Assembly: GCF_040833965.1 (NCBI RefSeq)
Contig: NZ_CP162142.1
Location: 806,001-870,000, forward strand
DNA length: 64,000 bases
Direction: 5' to 3'
Origin: Leptospira sp. WS39.C2
Lineage (GTDB): Bacteria > Spirochaetota > Leptospiria > Leptospirales > Leptospiraceae
Shown here: piece by piece, positions 37,813 to 49,921 of the stretch
Position numbering within the stretch: the first letter of the stretch is position 1
How the letters are laid out: the number at the start of each line of letters is the position of its first letter
Translations under genes and position numbers: made by a program
The notes under the pieces: model-generated
What the model was told of the DNA's origin: nothing
The model's database searches: none
The model's input: only the letters and a program-made list of their open reading frames with translations

Positions 37813-39807
37813 ATGGCAAATTTCAAAATGGTTTCTCCTTTCAAAGCTGCCGGAGACCAAGTGAAAGCAATTGAAAATATTGCGAAGTCATTCGGTGAAG
37901 GTAAAAATAAAATCACTCTCGTGGGTGTGACTGGTTCAGGAAAGACCTTTACTATGGCCGAGGTGATCACTCGGGTAAAAAAACCTACTCTCATTTTATC
38001 TCATAATAAAACCTTGGCAGCCCAGTTGTTTCGTGAATTTAAGGAATTTTTTCCGGAAAATGCTGTAGAGTATTTTGTCTCATATTACGATTATTACCAA
38101 CCCGAGGCATACGTTCCTTCCTCAGATACTTTTATCGAAAAAGATATGTCGATGAACGAAGAAATCGACAAACTAAGATTACGTGCAACTTCCAGTTTAT
38201 TAGAACGTGATGATGTGATCATTGTGAGTTCTGTATCTTGTATTTATGGTTTGGGTTCACCTGAAGATTATATGAACTCGGTTGTGATGTTACATGTGGG
38301 TGATAAAATTGACCGTGACCAAATCATTCGAAAGTTTTTACACATCCAATATGCAAGAAATGATATTGATTTTAGTCGAGGAAATTTCCGTGTCAGGGGT
38401 GATACCATTGAGATTATGCCATCTTACCAAGAAGAAGGGATTCGTATCGAACTCTTTGGCGATGAAATTGATGGACTCTCTAAAATTGACCCACTCACAG
38501 GAAAAGTAAAAACAAAACTGGATCGAGTTGTCGTATATCCAGCAAAACATTTTATTACCTCAGGTCCAAAAATCAAAGATGCTATTGAAAAAATCAAAGA
38601 TGAAATGGCCGCACAAAAAGAGTATTTTTTAAAACAAGGCAAACACTTAGAAGCGGAACGAATTGAATCTCGTACCAATTATGATATGGAGATGTTACTC
38701 GAACTTGGGTATTGCAGTGGGATTGAAAACTATTCTAGACATTTGACAGGAAGGTCTGAAGGCGAAAGACCTGCTTGTTTATTAGATTATTTTCCTGGAA
38801 AAGATTTTTTACTCATCATTGACGAATCCCATGTAACACTCCCTCAAATAGGTGGAATGTATGCAGGTGATAGATCCAGAAAACAAACGTTAGTTGAGTT
38901 TGGGTTCAGATTGCCAAGTGCTCTTGACAATCGTCCACTCAACTTTGTTGAATTTGAATCCATGACACCAAGGACTTTGTATGTATCTGCCACTCCCGAT
39001 ACAAATGAAATAGGTAAAAGTGAAGCAGTTTTTGAACAAATCATTCGACCAACGGGACTACTTGATCCCATCGTGGAAGTAAGACCAACAACAAACCAAA
39101 TTGAAGACTTACTGAATGAAATTCGATTGCGTATCGAACAAAAAGAAAGGATCCTCATTACAACACTTACAAAAAAAATGTCAGAAGATCTGACTGACTA
39201 TTATAAAGAAGTAGGTCTAAAGATCGCTTATTTACATTCGGAAATTGATACTATCGAAAGGACGGAAATCATAAGGGACTTACGGAAAGGTGTTTATGAT
39301 TGTATTGTAGGGATCAATTTACTCCGAGAAGGTTTGGATATTCCTGAAGTTTCCCTTGTGGCCATCCTTGATGCGGATAAAGAAGGGTTTTTACGAAATT
39401 ACAAATCCCTCATCCAAACCATTGGTCGTGCCGCAAGAAACGTAAATGGAAAAGCAATTTTGTATGCGGACAGAATGACTGATTCCATAAATAAAGCCAT
39501 TAGTGAAACGGAAAGGCGTCGTTTGATCCAAGAGGCCCATAATAAAAATATGGGCATCACACCACAAACGATCAAAAAAGAAATTCATGATATCCTTCCA
39601 AGAGAGATGGCGGAAGAAGATAGCAAAGAAGAAGCCTTAAAAGAATTAGAAAAAGAATTTACCTTGAAGAAATACAAAACCAAAGACAAGTTACGTGAAG
39701 CTTTGAAACGCGAAATGTTAAGATATGCACAAGACTTGGATTTTGAAAAGGCAGCCATGTTTCGTGATAAAATGTTAGCACTTGGCCCCGATAAAATTGA
39801 AACATAA
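37813..39807 (+). CDS. uvrB: Excinuclease ABC subunit B
   Basis: A 664-residue damage-verification helicase of nucleotide-excision repair. Walker [15 protein letters not shown] near residue 39, the beta-hairpin [12 protein letters not shown] near 95, the helicase motifs ([48 protein letters not shown]) and a C-terminal UVR motif ([24 protein letters not shown]) that contacts UvrC are all intact. ATG 37813 follows the preceding stop by 6 bases. Length and motifs are normal for the family. No sign of transfer or damage. Confidence 0.98.
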   Translation: MANFKMVSPFKAAGDQVKAIENIAKSFGEGKNKITLVGVTGSGKTFTMAEVITRVKKPTLILSHNKTLAAQLFREFKEFFPENAVEYFVSYYDYYQPEAYVPSSDTFIEKDMSMNEEIDKLRLRATSSLLERDDVIIVSSVSCIYGLGSPEDYMNSVVMLHVGDKIDRDQIIRKFLHIQYARNDIDFSRGNFRVRGDTIEIMPSYQEEGIRIELFGDEIDGLSKIDPLTGKVKTKLDRVVVYPAKHFITSGPKIKDAIEKIKDEMAAQKEYFLKQGKHLEAERIESRTNYDMEMLLELGYCSGIENYSRHLTGRSEGERPACLLDYFPGKDFLLIIDESHVTLPQIGGMYAGDRSRKQTLVEFGFRLPSALDNRPLNFVEFESMTPRTLYVSATPDTNEIGKSEAVFEQIIRPTGLLDPIVEVRPTTNQIEDLLNEIRLRIEQKERILITTLTKKMSEDLTDYYKEVGLKIAYLHSEIDTIERTEIIRDLRKGVYDCIVGINLLREGLDIPEVSLVAILDADKEGFLRNYKSLIQTIGRAARNVNGKAILYADRMTDSINKAISETERRRLIQEAHNKNMGITPQTIKKEIHDILPREMAEEDSKEEALKELEKEFTLKKYKTKDKLREALKREMLRYAQDLDFEKAAMFRDKMLALGPDKIET

Positions 39808-39820
39808 GGAAGGATACTGA

Positions 39821-42193
39821 TTGGAAACAACTGAATTTTGGGAAAACCCAAACAAATTGGCAAGACTAGAAGATACTTTACCAAAACAGATCTTTTTACT
39901 TCCGATCAAAGTAAGACCCGTTTTTCCTGGAATCATCACCCCACTCATCGTTCCACCAGGAAGATTCATCCAATCAATAGAAGAGTCTTCTAAAGGAGCG
40001 GGATTTTTAGGACTCATTTTACTTAAGGAAGATGAATCGGAACTTCCTTCCGAAGATAATATTTTTCAAATTGGTGTTGTGGCAAGGATATTAAAAAAAA
40101 TCAACTTACCTGATGGTGGGATGAATATCTTAGTGAATACGATCCAACGTTTTAAAATCAATTCCATCCATACCAAAGAACCAATGTTAATTGCCAATGT
40201 GAATTACCCAGAAGAAGAATTGGGTACGAGTAAAAATAACATCAAGGCTTTGATGCGAACTTTATTAATTTTAACGAAAGAACTCGCACAAAACAATCCA
40301 TTGTTCACAGAAGATATGAAGTTAACTATGATGAATGTGAATGAACCAGCAAAAATGGCTGATTTTGTTTGTTCCATCCTCAATTTGGAAAAGGAAGAAT
40401 ACCAATCTGTAATTGAAGCCATCCAAATCAATGATCGTTTAGAAAAGGTTTTGTTATTTCTAAAAAAAGAAATTGAACTTGTGGTTTTACAAAAAAAAAT
40501 CCAAGAACAAATCAACGATAAAATTGATAACCAACAAAGACAGTTTTTCCTAAGGGAACAATTAAAAGCCATCCAACAAGAATTAGGTGTTGGAGAGGAT
40601 AAAACCGAACAAAAATACGATAAACTTCTAACACGTCTCAAATCCATTCCTGTAGCAGATGAAATCATTGTAGAAGTTGAAAGAGAGATCGATAAATTTA
40701 AAAATTCAGATCCTATATCAAGTGATTATAATGTAATTCGAAATTATTTAGACTTAGTCGATAGTTTGCCTTGGGAAAAACCTGGGTCAAAAGATATTAA
40801 TTTACTCCATGCCAAAAAGGTTCTGAACCGAGACCATCACAAACTAGAAGATGTCAAAGAACGAATTTTGGAGTTCTTAGCAGTTCATAAACTCAATCCG
40901 AAAAGTAAAGGTTCTATCCTTTGCCTAGTTGGTCCTCCAGGAGTTGGAAAAACTTCGATCGCCAAATCGATTGCGGAAGCACTCGGCCGAAAGTTTTACC
41001 GCTTTTCTGTAGGTGGAGTGCGTGATGAAGCAGAGATCAAAGGCCATAGAAGAACTTATATTGGTGCAATGCCTGGAAAACTGATCAATGCACTCAAAAT
41101 CACAAAAGAAAGAGACACTGTCATTTTGTTAGACGAGATTGATAAGATGTCACAAGGATACCAAGGAGACCCACAAGCAGCACTCCTTGAGGTTCTTGAC
41201 CCCGAACAGAACTTTAATTTTCGAGACCATTACTTAGATTTACCATTTGATTTATCAGATGTACTTTTTATTGCCACTGCCAATACGTTTGAACCGATTC
41301 CAAGAGTGTTACTCGATCGTATGGAAGTGATCCAACTATCTGGTTATATTACTGAAGAAAAAGTTCAGATTTTCCAAAAATACCTTTGGAATAAAATTTT
41401 TATCAAAAATGGTTTAAACCCTGATTTGTTTACGATGAAAAAGGAGACGGTCACTCACCTCATCAACAATTATTCAAGGGAATCTGGGTTACGTGGTCTT
41501 GAAAAAACATTTGATAAATTAGTGCGTAAACTTGCCCTAAAACAAGTGCTAAAGGAAAAGTATTCCAAAGAAATTCGTGAAAAAGATTTAGTCGAATATC
41601 TGGGTCCTCCTCCTTTTGTTGATGATCGGATGACAATTCCTAAAGTTCCAGGCACTGCCCTGGGTCTTGCTTGGACGAATGCTGGTGGATCCACACTTCT
41701 CATCGAAGCGGTGCTCATCCCAGGTAAGGGTGGATTGACTCTCACAGGACAAATGGGAAAAATGATGGAAGAGTCAGCAAACATCGCATTGTCATTTGTA
41801 AAAAACTATCTAAACAATGATGCTTTGTTTGAGAAAAAAGCCATCCACTTACACGTACCAGATGGTGCGACACCTAAAGATGGTCCAAGTGCTGGGATAA
41901 CTATGGCAACTGCCATTTTATCACTTGTGACAAATCGTGTGATCAATCCCGGTTTTGGAATGACAGGCGAACTGACTTTAACTGGGGAAGTGTTGGCGAT
42001 TGGAGGTTTACGTGAAAAAATCGTGGCAGCCAAACGTGTTGGAGTTAAAAAAATTATATTTCCTAAAGACAATGAAAAAGCATTCCAAGAAATTCCTGAT
42101 TATGTAAAAAAAGGGGTGAGTTTTTATCCTGTCACTCGGTTTGAAGAAGTGGAATCACTTGTGTTTCCTAAATCAAAGAGCAAGAAAAAATGA
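39821..42193 (+). CDS. lon: ATP-dependent protease Lon
   Basis: A 790-residue cytoplasmic AAA+ serine protease. The LON N-terminal domain covers about residues 25-220; the coiled region has [22 protein letters not shown] sequence. The AAA+ core has Walker [15 protein letters not shown] and [10 protein letters not shown] (Walker B), and the protease domain has [14 protein letters not shown] with the catalytic Ser at about residue 690 and Lys in [18 protein letters not shown] start at 39821, preceded by AAGGAAGG at suitable distance. It overlaps the PBP gene by 4 bases (ATGA). Confidence 0.97.
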   Translation: METTEFWENPNKLARLEDTLPKQIFLLPIKVRPVFPGIITPLIVPPGRFIQSIEESSKGAGFLGLILLKEDESELPSEDNIFQIGVVARILKKINLPDGGMNILVNTIQRFKINSIHTKEPMLIANVNYPEEELGTSKNNIKALMRTLLILTKELAQNNPLFTEDMKLTMMNVNEPAKMADFVCSILNLEKEEYQSVIEAIQINDRLEKVLLFLKKEIELVVLQKKIQEQINDKIDNQQRQFFLREQLKAIQQELGVGEDKTEQKYDKLLTRLKSIPVADEIIVEVEREIDKFKNSDPISSDYNVIRNYLDLVDSLPWEKPGSKDINLLHAKKVLNRDHHKLEDVKERILEFLAVHKLNPKSKGSILCLVGPPGVGKTSIAKSIAEALGRKFYRFSVGGVRDEAEIKGHRRTYIGAMPGKLINALKITKERDTVILLDEIDKMSQGYQGDPQAALLEVLDPEQNFNFRDHYLDLPFDLSDVLFIATANTFEPIPRVLLDRMEVIQLSGYITEEKVQIFQKYLWNKIFIKNGLNPDLFTMKKETVTHLINNYSRESGLRGLEKTFDKLVRKLALKQVLKEKYSKEIREKDLVEYLGPPPFVDDRMTIPKVPGTALGLAWTNAGGSTLLIEAVLIPGKGGLTLTGQMGKMMEESANIALSFVKNYLNNDALFEKKAIHLHVPDGATPKDGPSAGITMATAILSLVTNRVINPGFGMTGELTLTGEVLAIGGLREKIVAAKRVGVKKIIFPKDNEKAFQEIPDYVKKGVSFYPVTRFEEVESLVFPKSKSKKK

Positions 42194-44673
42194 ATTACAA
42201 AAATAATTCCTTTTATTTGATTTTTGAAGTTTTGTTCGGCCATTTAACGGATCTTTTACGATACTTTTGGCAGAAAAAAAACCAAATATTAGCTTTTGGA
42301 TTTATCGTAGGAGTGTTTCTAAGTTTTTTCTTTTTGGGTGGGGCTTATGTTGTTTGGTCTGGCGAAGAAACAAGAGTTCACAAATCATTAGAAAAATACC
42401 GATCGGAAGTTTCTAATTTTTATGATAGTTTCCAACCAAAATCCGTAAAAATTCTAGACCGAAATGGGAAAGTTATGGGTGAATTTTATCGTCGTAACTT
42501 CCGTCCTATCCGAACTGATAATTTAGGTAAACACAATGTAGTTGTTTGGGCAGTTTTATCTTCGGAAGACAGAGAATTTTTTTCCCACTCAGGTCTCAAT
42601 TATACGGCTATCTTACGTGCTGTTGTTACAAACTTAGTTCAATTTCGGTTATCGCAAGGTGGATCCACCATCTCACAACAGTTAGCTAAACTAACCCTTA
42701 ATCTTGGAAAACGAAATTTGTTTAATAAACTCACAGAATTATATTGTACATTTTATATAGAGAGCCAATATTCAAAGGAAGAAATTTTGGCCATGTATCT
42801 GAACCAAATATTTTTGGGAGAAGGGAACACTGGTGTTGAGGAAGCAGCACGTTATTATTTTCGTAAACCAGCTTCGGAACTAAGTCCTGAAGAAGCGGCC
42901 CTTCTTGTTGGTATCATCCCTGCGCCAAGTGTTTATAATCCAGTTCGTAATTTAGGGATCGCTCTTTCTCGCCAAAAACGTGTGTTATATGATATGGCTA
43001 GAAATCCTGAACTCCATCCGTCTCAAAAAGACATTCCTGTGAAATTTTCGGAATCCATCGAAGTAAATTTAAAACGTTTCCGAACCATTTATAAAGTGAA
43101 AGAAACAAAAGATGATGATGGAAATCCAAAATACTCTAGTGAAATTGGGAAATATGGTGCAGATAAGGACTTTCGTGTCAATTTAGCTCCAGACTTTAAT
43201 TCCGAAATCAGAAGGTTTATACTCGAAAAATTTTCTAACGAAGATTTAGAAGAAAGAGGATTGTTAGTTTATACAACTTTGGATCTAGAAAAACAAAGGT
43301 TTGCAGAAGAAGCATTACGAATTGGTGTGGATTCGGTACGTACAGATTTGTCCAAACAAGAGTTAGACTATCAGAAAAAAGGTAAAGCCGATCTTGCAGA
43401 AGTGACAAGGAGTATTTTACCGCAACTCAGTGGTTCAATGGTATCACTCGACCCCGAAACTGGGGATGTAGAAGCACTAGTTGGTGGTTATAAAATTTCG
43501 AATGTGTTTCGATTTAACCGAGCCGAAGAAGCAAAACGCCAACCAGGTTCTACAATCAAAGCTTTGGTCTATGCCCTCGCTTTTGAAAAACGAATCGTGA
43601 ATCCATCTTCCAAAATAAAAGATGAAAAATTGGACATATCAGGATATTCTCCAAAAAACTGGTACAAAGGTTATAGAGGGGATATTACCGTTCGGCAAGC
43701 ATTGGCACAATCTGTAAATACTGTATCCGTAAAACTTTTGAATGAAGTTGGGATTTCTTATTTCATTCAAAAATTAAGTGCCATCCTTTCTATCTCAGAA
43801 GAAGAAGCCGAACAAAGGTTTCAACGTAATCTTTCCCTTGCTCTTGGATCAGGGGAACTAAGTCCAATTGAATTATCTACAATTTATGCAACGCTTATGA
43901 ATGGGGGGAGGCGAGTCACTCCCCGTAAAATCATAAAAATTACGGATATGGATGGAAACGAATTTTATAATACTGTTCCTAACGAAGCCGCCGAACAAAT
44001 ATTAGACCCTGTAGCATGTGCGATGGCAATCAATACCTTACAATCCGTCCTAACAGAAGAAGGGACAATGACTTTAAAACGAAAAGAAGGAGAGCCGTTT
44101 TTGTATGCAGGAAAAACGGGAACAGTCCAATCTCCTAAACTCAAGTCATCAAAATGGAAAGGTATTAAAGGAGTAAGAGATGTTTGGTTTGCAGGTCTTA
44201 CTCCAAGGAATGTAACTGTTGTTTGGGTAGGTCATGACGAAGGTGCTCCTTTCCCAGGTTCAGGTTCTGGAGTTTCCGGTGGGATTTGGTATAAATACAT
44301 CCAAAACGTAAAATCAAAATTAGGAATGGGGAACCAACTCATCTCAAATTTTGTTGGTGATTTTGTCAAAGTAGATGTTTGCGCTGATGATGGAACGATG
44401 ATTGAATCAAATCCTGATTATATTTGTAAAGTGCCATTGTATGCGCAGTATTATTATATAGGGGATTTACCGCCAAAACGGAATGGATTCCATAAATCGG
44501 AACCACAACCTAACATAACAAATGTTCCTAGTGATACTATTGAAGATGATTCGGAGATTTCGACGTATGAGACTGATGGAACAAAAATACAACCAACAGC
44601 GGTTGATTCTGTAGAATTGGAACCACCTCTTATAGATAATCGGCGAGTTCGGTATAACGAAGAAACTCCTTAG
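42190..44673 (+). CDS. Class A penicillin-binding protein (PBP1-like)
   Basis: An 827-residue bifunctional peptidoglycan synthase. One N-terminal membrane segment (about residues 35-60) precedes the transglycosylase domain: [14 protein letters not shown] with catalytic Glu126, and [12 protein letters not shown]. The transpeptidase has [10 protein letters not shown] with Ser454 and Lys457, SVNTVSVKL, and GKTGTVQS. A long acidic periplasmic tail follows (residues about 760-827, ending with TP). The ATG overlaps the lon stop by 4 bases. The 3' end overlaps the convergent ABC substrate-binding protein gene by 44 bases. Makes glycan strands and crosslinks in the periplasm. Confidence 0.96.
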   Translation: MNYKNNSFYLIFEVLFGHLTDLLRYFWQKKNQILAFGFIVGVFLSFFFLGGAYVVWSGEETRVHKSLEKYRSEVSNFYDSFQPKSVKILDRNGKVMGEFYRRNFRPIRTDNLGKHNVVVWAVLSSEDREFFSHSGLNYTAILRAVVTNLVQFRLSQGGSTISQQLAKLTLNLGKRNLFNKLTELYCTFYIESQYSKEEILAMYLNQIFLGEGNTGVEEAARYYFRKPASELSPEEAALLVGIIPAPSVYNPVRNLGIALSRQKRVLYDMARNPELHPSQKDIPVKFSESIEVNLKRFRTIYKVKETKDDDGNPKYSSEIGKYGADKDFRVNLAPDFNSEIRRFILEKFSNEDLEERGLLVYTTLDLEKQRFAEEALRIGVDSVRTDLSKQELDYQKKGKADLAEVTRSILPQLSGSMVSLDPETGDVEALVGGYKISNVFRFNRAEEAKRQPGSTIKALVYALAFEKRIVNPSSKIKDEKLDISGYSPKNWYKGYRGDITVRQALAQSVNTVSVKLLNEVGISYFIQKLSAILSISEEEAEQRFQRNLSLALGSGELSPIELSTIYATLMNGGRRVTPRKIIKITDMDGNEFYNTVPNEAAEQILDPVACAMAINTLQSVLTEEGTMTLKRKEGEPFLYAGKTGTVQSPKLKSSKWKGIKGVRDVWFAGLTPRNVTVVWVGHDEGAPFPGSGSGVSGGIWYKYIQNVKSKLGMGNQLISNFVGDFVKVDVCADDGTMIESNPDYICKVPLYAQYYYIGDLPPKRNGFHKSEPQPNITNVPSDTIEDDSEISTYETDGTKIQPTAVDSVELEPPLIDNRRVRYNEETP

Positions 44674-46054
44674 AGACTAAATAATTTTCTTGGATGGACC
44701 ATAAAAAAATCCACGGTTTTTCTTCCGTAACCGTTTCGATCAGTTTTTTTGCATCAGTAAGACTTCTATTGGGTTTGTTTAACAAACTACCAACTGTTTC
44801 GTTTTGGTAAAAGGAACGATTCCCTCCATTCCCAGTTTTATTTGGGTGGAATAATGGATCCAAAAAATTCCACACAGAATCATAATCAGAATACCATGTA
44901 AGAAGTGTTAGGTCTCCTTTTCCTTCCCCATTTTCTTTATATAAGGGAGCTTTTTCCATAGGTCGTAGTTTGACTTTTAAGCCTATTTCTTCTAATGCTT
45001 GTTTAATGGCGCGCCCTTTGGTTTGATTTTCATCATCCCCTCGCATTCTAAAATCTAATTCTTGCGATAATATGTCTGGAAAACATTTTGATTTTTTTAA
45101 TTCTAGAATTGCTTTGTCTTTTTGATAATTTATATCTATTTTTTTTAAAGTTATATTCAGTTTTTCTAAATAAGGGATTGGGATTGGACCATAGGTTAAA
45201 TCCGCATGGTTCTCTAATAGTTTTTGGATGATCAGTTCTCTTGGTATACTGAAATTTAGTGCATTTCGGAAATAGATGTCAAAACATGGATTCGTTTGAT
45301 TAATCGTTACATATTGTACGGATCTTCCTTTTTTGGTTAATGTAAACTGTGAAGTAGCTTCCGGAATGGAGAGTAAAAAATCGGATAATTTAAATGCATC
45401 TAGTTTTGATTTACGAAATAAAAACAATGATGTACTGGATTGTGGTAAAATTAGAAAACGAATTGATGAAGGAAGGTTTGGATTTTTTTCTTTTTGGTAA
45501 ACTAGGTCAATGAATTCGTTTTTTTTCCATTGGATGAGTTTGTAATTTCCATACGTTTTTAAATTATTTTTTATCCATTCATCTTTTCCAATAATGGATG
45601 CAAATGGCAAACTCAACTTTTCCTTCCATTCTGCTTCCGTACTTCCTTTCCGGAATCGTAATTCTAATTCCAAAGGAGAAAGGATTTGGATCGATTTCAA
45701 AAACTGGTAATCTGCTTTCCTTGGATAGGATTCAGAGAGTAACCGAGATAAACTAAAATGGATGTCTTGGATGGGAGGTGCTGACTCATTCAAAAAAATC
45801 CTAAGGATTTCTTCCGAAGGAGTTTTTGTATGTTTTGTTTTTGTGATCCAAGGAGAAATGTAAGTATCCTTTTCTATTTGGAAAAGGCCTTGGTGTAAGA
45901 ACCGTGCCAATTTTTGGCTCGTAAGGTCTGTACTAAATAAGGGATCCAAATGGGCAGGATCAGAAGGTAAAGCAATTTGGATGGCAAACTCTGCTTGGTC
46001 TCTCCCACAAAAAGTGAGGGACAAGAGAAAGAAAACGAGGGATAAGGTTCTCAT
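44630..46054 (-). CDS. Lipoprotein of the peptide/nickel ABC-transporter binding-protein family
   Basis: A 474-residue SBP family 5 protein. The N-terminal signal (about 17 residues) ends with a Leu-x-Phe-Cys-type lipobox (LSLTFCGRDQA), so it is likely lipidated. Family traits are HLDPLFSTDLTSQKLARFLHQGLF near residue 32, the LELRFRKGSTEAEW segment and the C-terminal WYSDYDSVWNFLDPLFHPNKTGNGGNRSFY. No permease or ATPase genes of this transporter type are nearby. ATG 46054 is two bases from the divergent GTG of the ABC exporter. Convergent with the PBP gene, overlapping by 44 bases. Confidence 0.85.
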   Translation of the reverse strand: MRTLSLVFFLLSLTFCGRDQAEFAIQIALPSDPAHLDPLFSTDLTSQKLARFLHQGLFQIEKDTYISPWITKTKHTKTPSEEILRIFLNESAPPIQDIHFSLSRLLSESYPRKADYQFLKSIQILSPLELELRFRKGSTEAEWKEKLSLPFASIIGKDEWIKNNLKTYGNYKLIQWKKNEFIDLVYQKEKNPNLPSSIRFLILPQSSTSLFLFRKSKLDAFKLSDFLLSIPEATSQFTLTKKGRSVQYVTINQTNPCFDIYFRNALNFSIPRELIIQKLLENHADLTYGPIPIPYLEKLNITLKKIDINYQKDKAILELKKSKCFPDILSQELDFRMRGDDENQTKGRAIKQALEEIGLKVKLRPMEKAPLYKENGEGKGDLTLLTWYSDYDSVWNFLDPLFHPNKTGNGGNRSFYQNETVGSLLNKPNRSLTDAKKLIETVTEEKPWIFLWSIQENYLVSKEFLRYTELADYL

Positions 46055-46056
46055 AC

Positions 46057-47940
46057 GTGAAGATTTACCGAAAACTCTGGCCATATTTGGCAAAATACAA
46101 ATACAGACTCAGCCTTGGAGTATTTCTGTCTATATTTGTTTCTATTTTTAACGGGGCTTCTCTCACTTCTCTCATCCCAATCTTTGATTCTTTGGGATCT
46201 GGTGAAAATTATAAATTTCAAATCGCACTGACGAAAAAAGACCAAACCCTTTTAAACGAACACCAAAATCCAGACCGATTACAAGGCCTTACGTATTGGG
46301 AATGGCAATTTGCCAATCTAAAGGACAAAACCAACGAGGAACTGGCAGAGAAAAAACCTGATGATTTGGTGTATCTATTTTGCCTCATCATTTTACCGAT
46401 CTATTTTTTGAAATTACTCTGTCTTGCTGGTACTGTGTACTTTGTCAATTCAGCTGGTTTATTTGCAGTCAAAGACCTAAGGCAAGCACTTTACCAAAAA
46501 CTCCAAGTATTACCACTCAATGAATTTTATAGAGAAAAAACAGGCGTTCTCATGAGCCGAGTTATTAATGATGTGGATATTGTGGGGAAAGTTGTCTCTA
46601 ACGATTTAAAAGATGCCATCAATGACTTTTTTTATATCATCACACATCTGATCATCTTACTCGTGTTAAGTTGGAAATTGTTTTTTTTACTTTTTATTGT
46701 GATCCCACTCATCGTGGGTCCTGTTAGTACATTTGCAGATAGAATTCGCAGAACTACAAAAAACCAACAAGAACAGTTGTCGGAACTCAATGGCGATTTA
46801 CAAGAAGTGATTTCTGGGATTCGTGTGATTCGTGCTTTTTCAATGGAAGAAAAAGAAGCGGAACGATTTTTTAAAGTAAACCAAAACTTATCTGACAAAA
46901 CATTCAAAACCCACTTTTACCACCAAATTGGTCCCGCTTTAACGGAGTTATCTGGTTCCGTTGTGACTATGGTTTTTTTAGGAATTGGAGCTTATTTATT
47001 AGAAGATGCTAGTTTTTCTAAAGGGATGTTTATTGCCTTTTTTCTAACACTTATCTTTCTTATGCGCCCTCTTAAACAAATGAGTATTTTGGTAAATTTG
47101 ATCCAAGCATCGGTAATAGCAAGTGATCGTGTTTTTGAAATATTAGGTAGAGAAGTTGATATCAAAGAGCCAATAAGTCCAAAACCACTTGGAGAATTGC
47201 AACGTGCCATAACTTATAAAGATGTGACTTATCTTTATCCAAATACCGATTTATATGCATTAAAAAATATCAACCTTAGTTTACCAAAAGGTGGAACCAT
47301 TGCAATAGTTGGTTCCTCTGGAGCAGGTAAATCCACGTTAGTTGATTTATTACCAAGGTTAATTGATCCCACAGAAGGTGGAATTTTTTGGGATGATGTC
47401 AATGCAAAAGACTTAAGTTTAGATAACCTTCGCAAACGCATTGGTGTTGTTTCACAAAATATTTTTTTATTCAATGGTTCGATTCGTGAGAACATCGCTT
47501 ATGGAAAACCTGAAGCAAGTGAAGAGGAAATTAGACGTGCTGCAGAGGATGCCTTTGCTTCAGAATTCATAGAATCTTTCGAAGAAGGATATGATACAGT
47601 TGTTGGTGAAAGAGGTGTGATGTTGTCTGGTGGACAAAGGCAAAGGATATCGATTGCTAGAACCTTACTCGCCAATCCAGAAGTTTTGATCTTAGATGAA
47701 GCAACGTCTGCTTTGGACACGGAATCAGAACGTTTGATCCAACAAGCTTTTGTGCGATTATATGAAAATAAAACGGTAATCATTATCGCTCACCGTTTAT
47801 CGACTGTTAAAATTGCTGATACAATATATTATTTAGAGAATGGAGAAATTGTGGAAAGTGGAAGTCACTCTGAACTTTTACAAAATCCAAATTCTAAATA
47901 CAAACGTTTGTATGATATGCAATTCTCCAATACCAATTAA
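46057..47940 (+). CDS. MsbA-type ABC exporter (permease-ATPase)
   Basis: A 627-residue half-transporter: six membrane segments in residues about 18-320, then an ATPase domain (about 380-620). The first periplasmic loop is unusually long (about residues 45-105). ATPase motifs are complete: VGSSGAGKSTLVDLL, VSQNIFLFNGSIRENIAYG, LSGGQRQRISIARTLL, VLILDEATSALDTES and AHRLSTV. Related to MsbA-like lipid or LPS exporters, but the substrate is not proven. GTG start 46057 has AAGG about 9 bases upstream. It runs divergently from the binding lipoprotein, whose start is only two bases away. Confidence 0.92.
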   Translation: MKIYRKLWPYLAKYKYRLSLGVFLSIFVSIFNGASLTSLIPIFDSLGSGENYKFQIALTKKDQTLLNEHQNPDRLQGLTYWEWQFANLKDKTNEELAEKKPDDLVYLFCLIILPIYFLKLLCLAGTVYFVNSAGLFAVKDLRQALYQKLQVLPLNEFYREKTGVLMSRVINDVDIVGKVVSNDLKDAINDFFYIITHLIILLVLSWKLFFLLFIVIPLIVGPVSTFADRIRRTTKNQQEQLSELNGDLQEVISGIRVIRAFSMEEKEAERFFKVNQNLSDKTFKTHFYHQIGPALTELSGSVVTMVFLGIGAYLLEDASFSKGMFIAFFLTLIFLMRPLKQMSILVNLIQASVIASDRVFEILGREVDIKEPISPKPLGELQRAITYKDVTYLYPNTDLYALKNINLSLPKGGTIAIVGSSGAGKSTLVDLLPRLIDPTEGGIFWDDVNAKDLSLDNLRKRIGVVSQNIFLFNGSIRENIAYGKPEASEEEIRRAAEDAFASEFIESFEEGYDTVVGERGVMLSGGQRQRISIARTLLANPEVLILDEATSALDTESERLIQQAFVRLYENKTVIIIAHRLSTVKIADTIYYLENGEIVESGSHSELLQNPNSKYKRLYDMQFSNTN

Positions 47941-48347
47941 GCCATCCGACTTGTTCCACAATTAGGACAAAACTTTGCATTGGGAATAGAGACAAAAGAA
48001 CCACAATTGGCGCATGTCCAATCTTTATTAATTTTTGGCTGGGTAATTGTTGTTTGGCGTTTTTGATTCTCTAAAAGATCCGATTCCACTGTTTCCAAGG
48101 CTTCGATGTAAGGAATGGATTGGGTTTGGAATTCTTCTTCTGTCAATTTTCCTGAATCAAAATCAGATCGGATGTCTTTTAAGGAATCTAGTAGATTACT
48201 TTTTTTCTCATAAATCGCTTTGAGATGGGCATCTGTATCTTTTCCAAATGGTGACTCGTCAATTTGGAAGCGATAATAGAATAATACAAAAGGTGCAATG
48301 AGAATGATTCCAAATAGTATTGAGTAGAAATATAAGAGAAAATCCAT
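47937..48347 (-). CDS. Membrane-anchored zinc-ribbon protein
   Basis: A 136-residue protein: one N-terminal membrane segment (about residues 5-25), a charged helical middle (about 40-100, with DSGKLTEEEF and QTQSIPYIEALETVES) likely forming a coiled coil, and a C-terminal zinc ribbon with C-x2-C and C-x2-C (WTCANCGSFV and FCPNCGTS). The partner is unknown. ATG at 48347. Its stop overlaps the stop of the convergent ABC exporter by 4 bases. The arrangement resembles small membrane zinc-ribbon proteins that tether or regulate others; the function is not inferred. Confidence 0.83.
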   Translation of the reverse strand: MDFLLYFYSILFGIILIAPFVLFYYRFQIDESPFGKDTDAHLKAIYEKKSNLLDSLKDIRSDFDSGKLTEEEFQTQSIPYIEALETVESDLLENQKRQTTITQPKINKDWTCANCGSFVSIPNAKFCPNCGTSRMA

Positions 48348-48418
48348 ACGTTCAGAATTTGGACTTTTTATTTTTAGGCAATCTCTTTATCTTTGGTCTA
48401 AGTAGAGAATTTAGATTT

Positions 48419-49921
48419 ATGACTGTAAACAATCCATTGATTGAAGAAAAATTGAAAACTGCCGAAGAAATTGCCTCATTATTACCGAATCATGTGACCA
48501 TGGGATGTTCAGGATTCACACCTGCTGGTTATCCGAAACTCATACCAGCTGCATTTGCCAAACGAATTGAAGATGAGAAAAAATCGGGAAAAACCTTTTC
48601 TATTAATTTATATGCAGGGGCATCCACAGGCGAAGAGTTAGATGGTGTTCTTGCTAAAACTGGTGCCTTAAAATTACGAATCCCTTACCAATCCAACTCA
48701 TATTTGCGAAATTTGATCAACCAAGGGGAAACCGATTTTATCGATATGCACCTTTCCCATGTAGTCAAATACATCGAACATGGGATATTGCCAAAAATTG
48801 ATGTTGCTATCGTTGAGGCAATTGATGTAACAACGGATGGGAAAATATATTTATCCACATCTTCTGGTATGAGCGCCACCTATCTACAAAATGCGGATTC
48901 CATATATATTGAGTTAACCGATACCCATCCATTAGAGCTTAAAAGTTATCACGACATATATTTACCAAACCACCATGCTAAAGGTGGACCCATACCTATT
49001 ATAAACCCAAGTGATCGTATAGGAGACCCATATGTCCAAGTGCCTCGGGAAAAAATTAAAGGGATCGTAGGGTCAAACAAACCTGATGCGGCAACCGTTT
49101 TCAAAACACCTGATGCCGACTGCCAAAATATTGCCGCTCATGTTTTAGAATTTATCCAACACGAAATTCAAAAAGGAAGGATCCCAAAAGAATACCTTCC
49201 TTTCCAGAATGGAGTTGGTAACATCGCTAATGCAGTACTTGCAAGTATGGCGAAGGATCCAAAATTCCATGCAATTCAAATGTATACGGAAGTCGTACAA
49301 GATTCTGTTTTTGATTTGATTGACGCAGGGAAACTTGAAGTTGCTTCGACTTCTGCCCTCACCTTTTCTGAATTAGGTTTAAAAAGATTCCATCAAAATA
49401 TTTCCACTTGGAAATCAAAATTCATTATACGACCGCAAGAGATTTCAAACCATCCAGAAGTTATCAGACGTATGGGTCTCATTGCCATGAACACAGCCAT
49501 TGAAATAGACATTTACGGAAATGTGAACTCCACTCATCTGATGGGAACATCGATGATGAATGGAATTGGTGGTTCTGGTGACTTCACAAGGAATTCACAT
49601 CTTAGTATTTTTATGACTCCATCTCTTGCTAAGGAAGGGAATATTTCTGCAATTGTTCCTATGGTTTCGCACACGGACCATAACGAACATTCAACAATGA
49701 TTTTTGTAACGGAAAATGGATTGGCTGATTTACGTGGATGTCCACCGAAAAAACGAGCAGAACTCATCATTGAAAAATGTGCGCATCCTATTTACCGAGA
49801 TAAACTTCGTGCTTATTATGAAAATGCATTAAAAGTTTCCAAAGGGAAACATACTCCTCATGATTTAGAATCTGCTTTGTCTTGGCATGTCCAATTTTTA
49901 AAAACAGGAAGTATGAAGTGA
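48419..49921 (+). CDS. Acetyl-CoA hydrolase/CoA-transferase family protein
   Basis: A 500-residue enzyme of the AarC/Cat1/ScpC-like type, which moves CoA between acyl groups, such as succinyl-CoA to acetate. The glycine motif is FTPAGYPKLIP near residue 37, the GNIANAVL block near 290, and the catalytic-glutamate region YTEVVQDSVFDLIDAGK near 305-320. GIGGSGDFTRNS is also a family block. ATG 48419 is used; the longer upstream frame is hydrophobic and overlaps the divergent zinc-ribbon gene. The exact substrate is unknown; a role in acetate or fatty-acid (odd-chain) metabolism is possible. It overlaps the FAD protein by 4 bases (GTGA). Confidence 0.9.
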   Translation: MTVNNPLIEEKLKTAEEIASLLPNHVTMGCSGFTPAGYPKLIPAAFAKRIEDEKKSGKTFSINLYAGASTGEELDGVLAKTGALKLRIPYQSNSYLRNLINQGETDFIDMHLSHVVKYIEHGILPKIDVAIVEAIDVTTDGKIYLSTSSGMSATYLQNADSIYIELTDTHPLELKSYHDIYLPNHHAKGGPIPIINPSDRIGDPYVQVPREKIKGIVGSNKPDAATVFKTPDADCQNIAAHVLEFIQHEIQKGRIPKEYLPFQNGVGNIANAVLASMAKDPKFHAIQMYTEVVQDSVFDLIDAGKLEVASTSALTFSELGLKRFHQNISTWKSKFIIRPQEISNHPEVIRRMGLIAMNTAIEIDIYGNVNSTHLMGTSMMNGIGGSGDFTRNSHLSIFMTPSLAKEGNISAIVPMVSHTDHNEHSTMIFVTENGLADLRGCPPKKRAELIIEKCAHPIYRDKLRAYYENALKVSKGKHTPHDLESALSWHVQFLKTGSMK

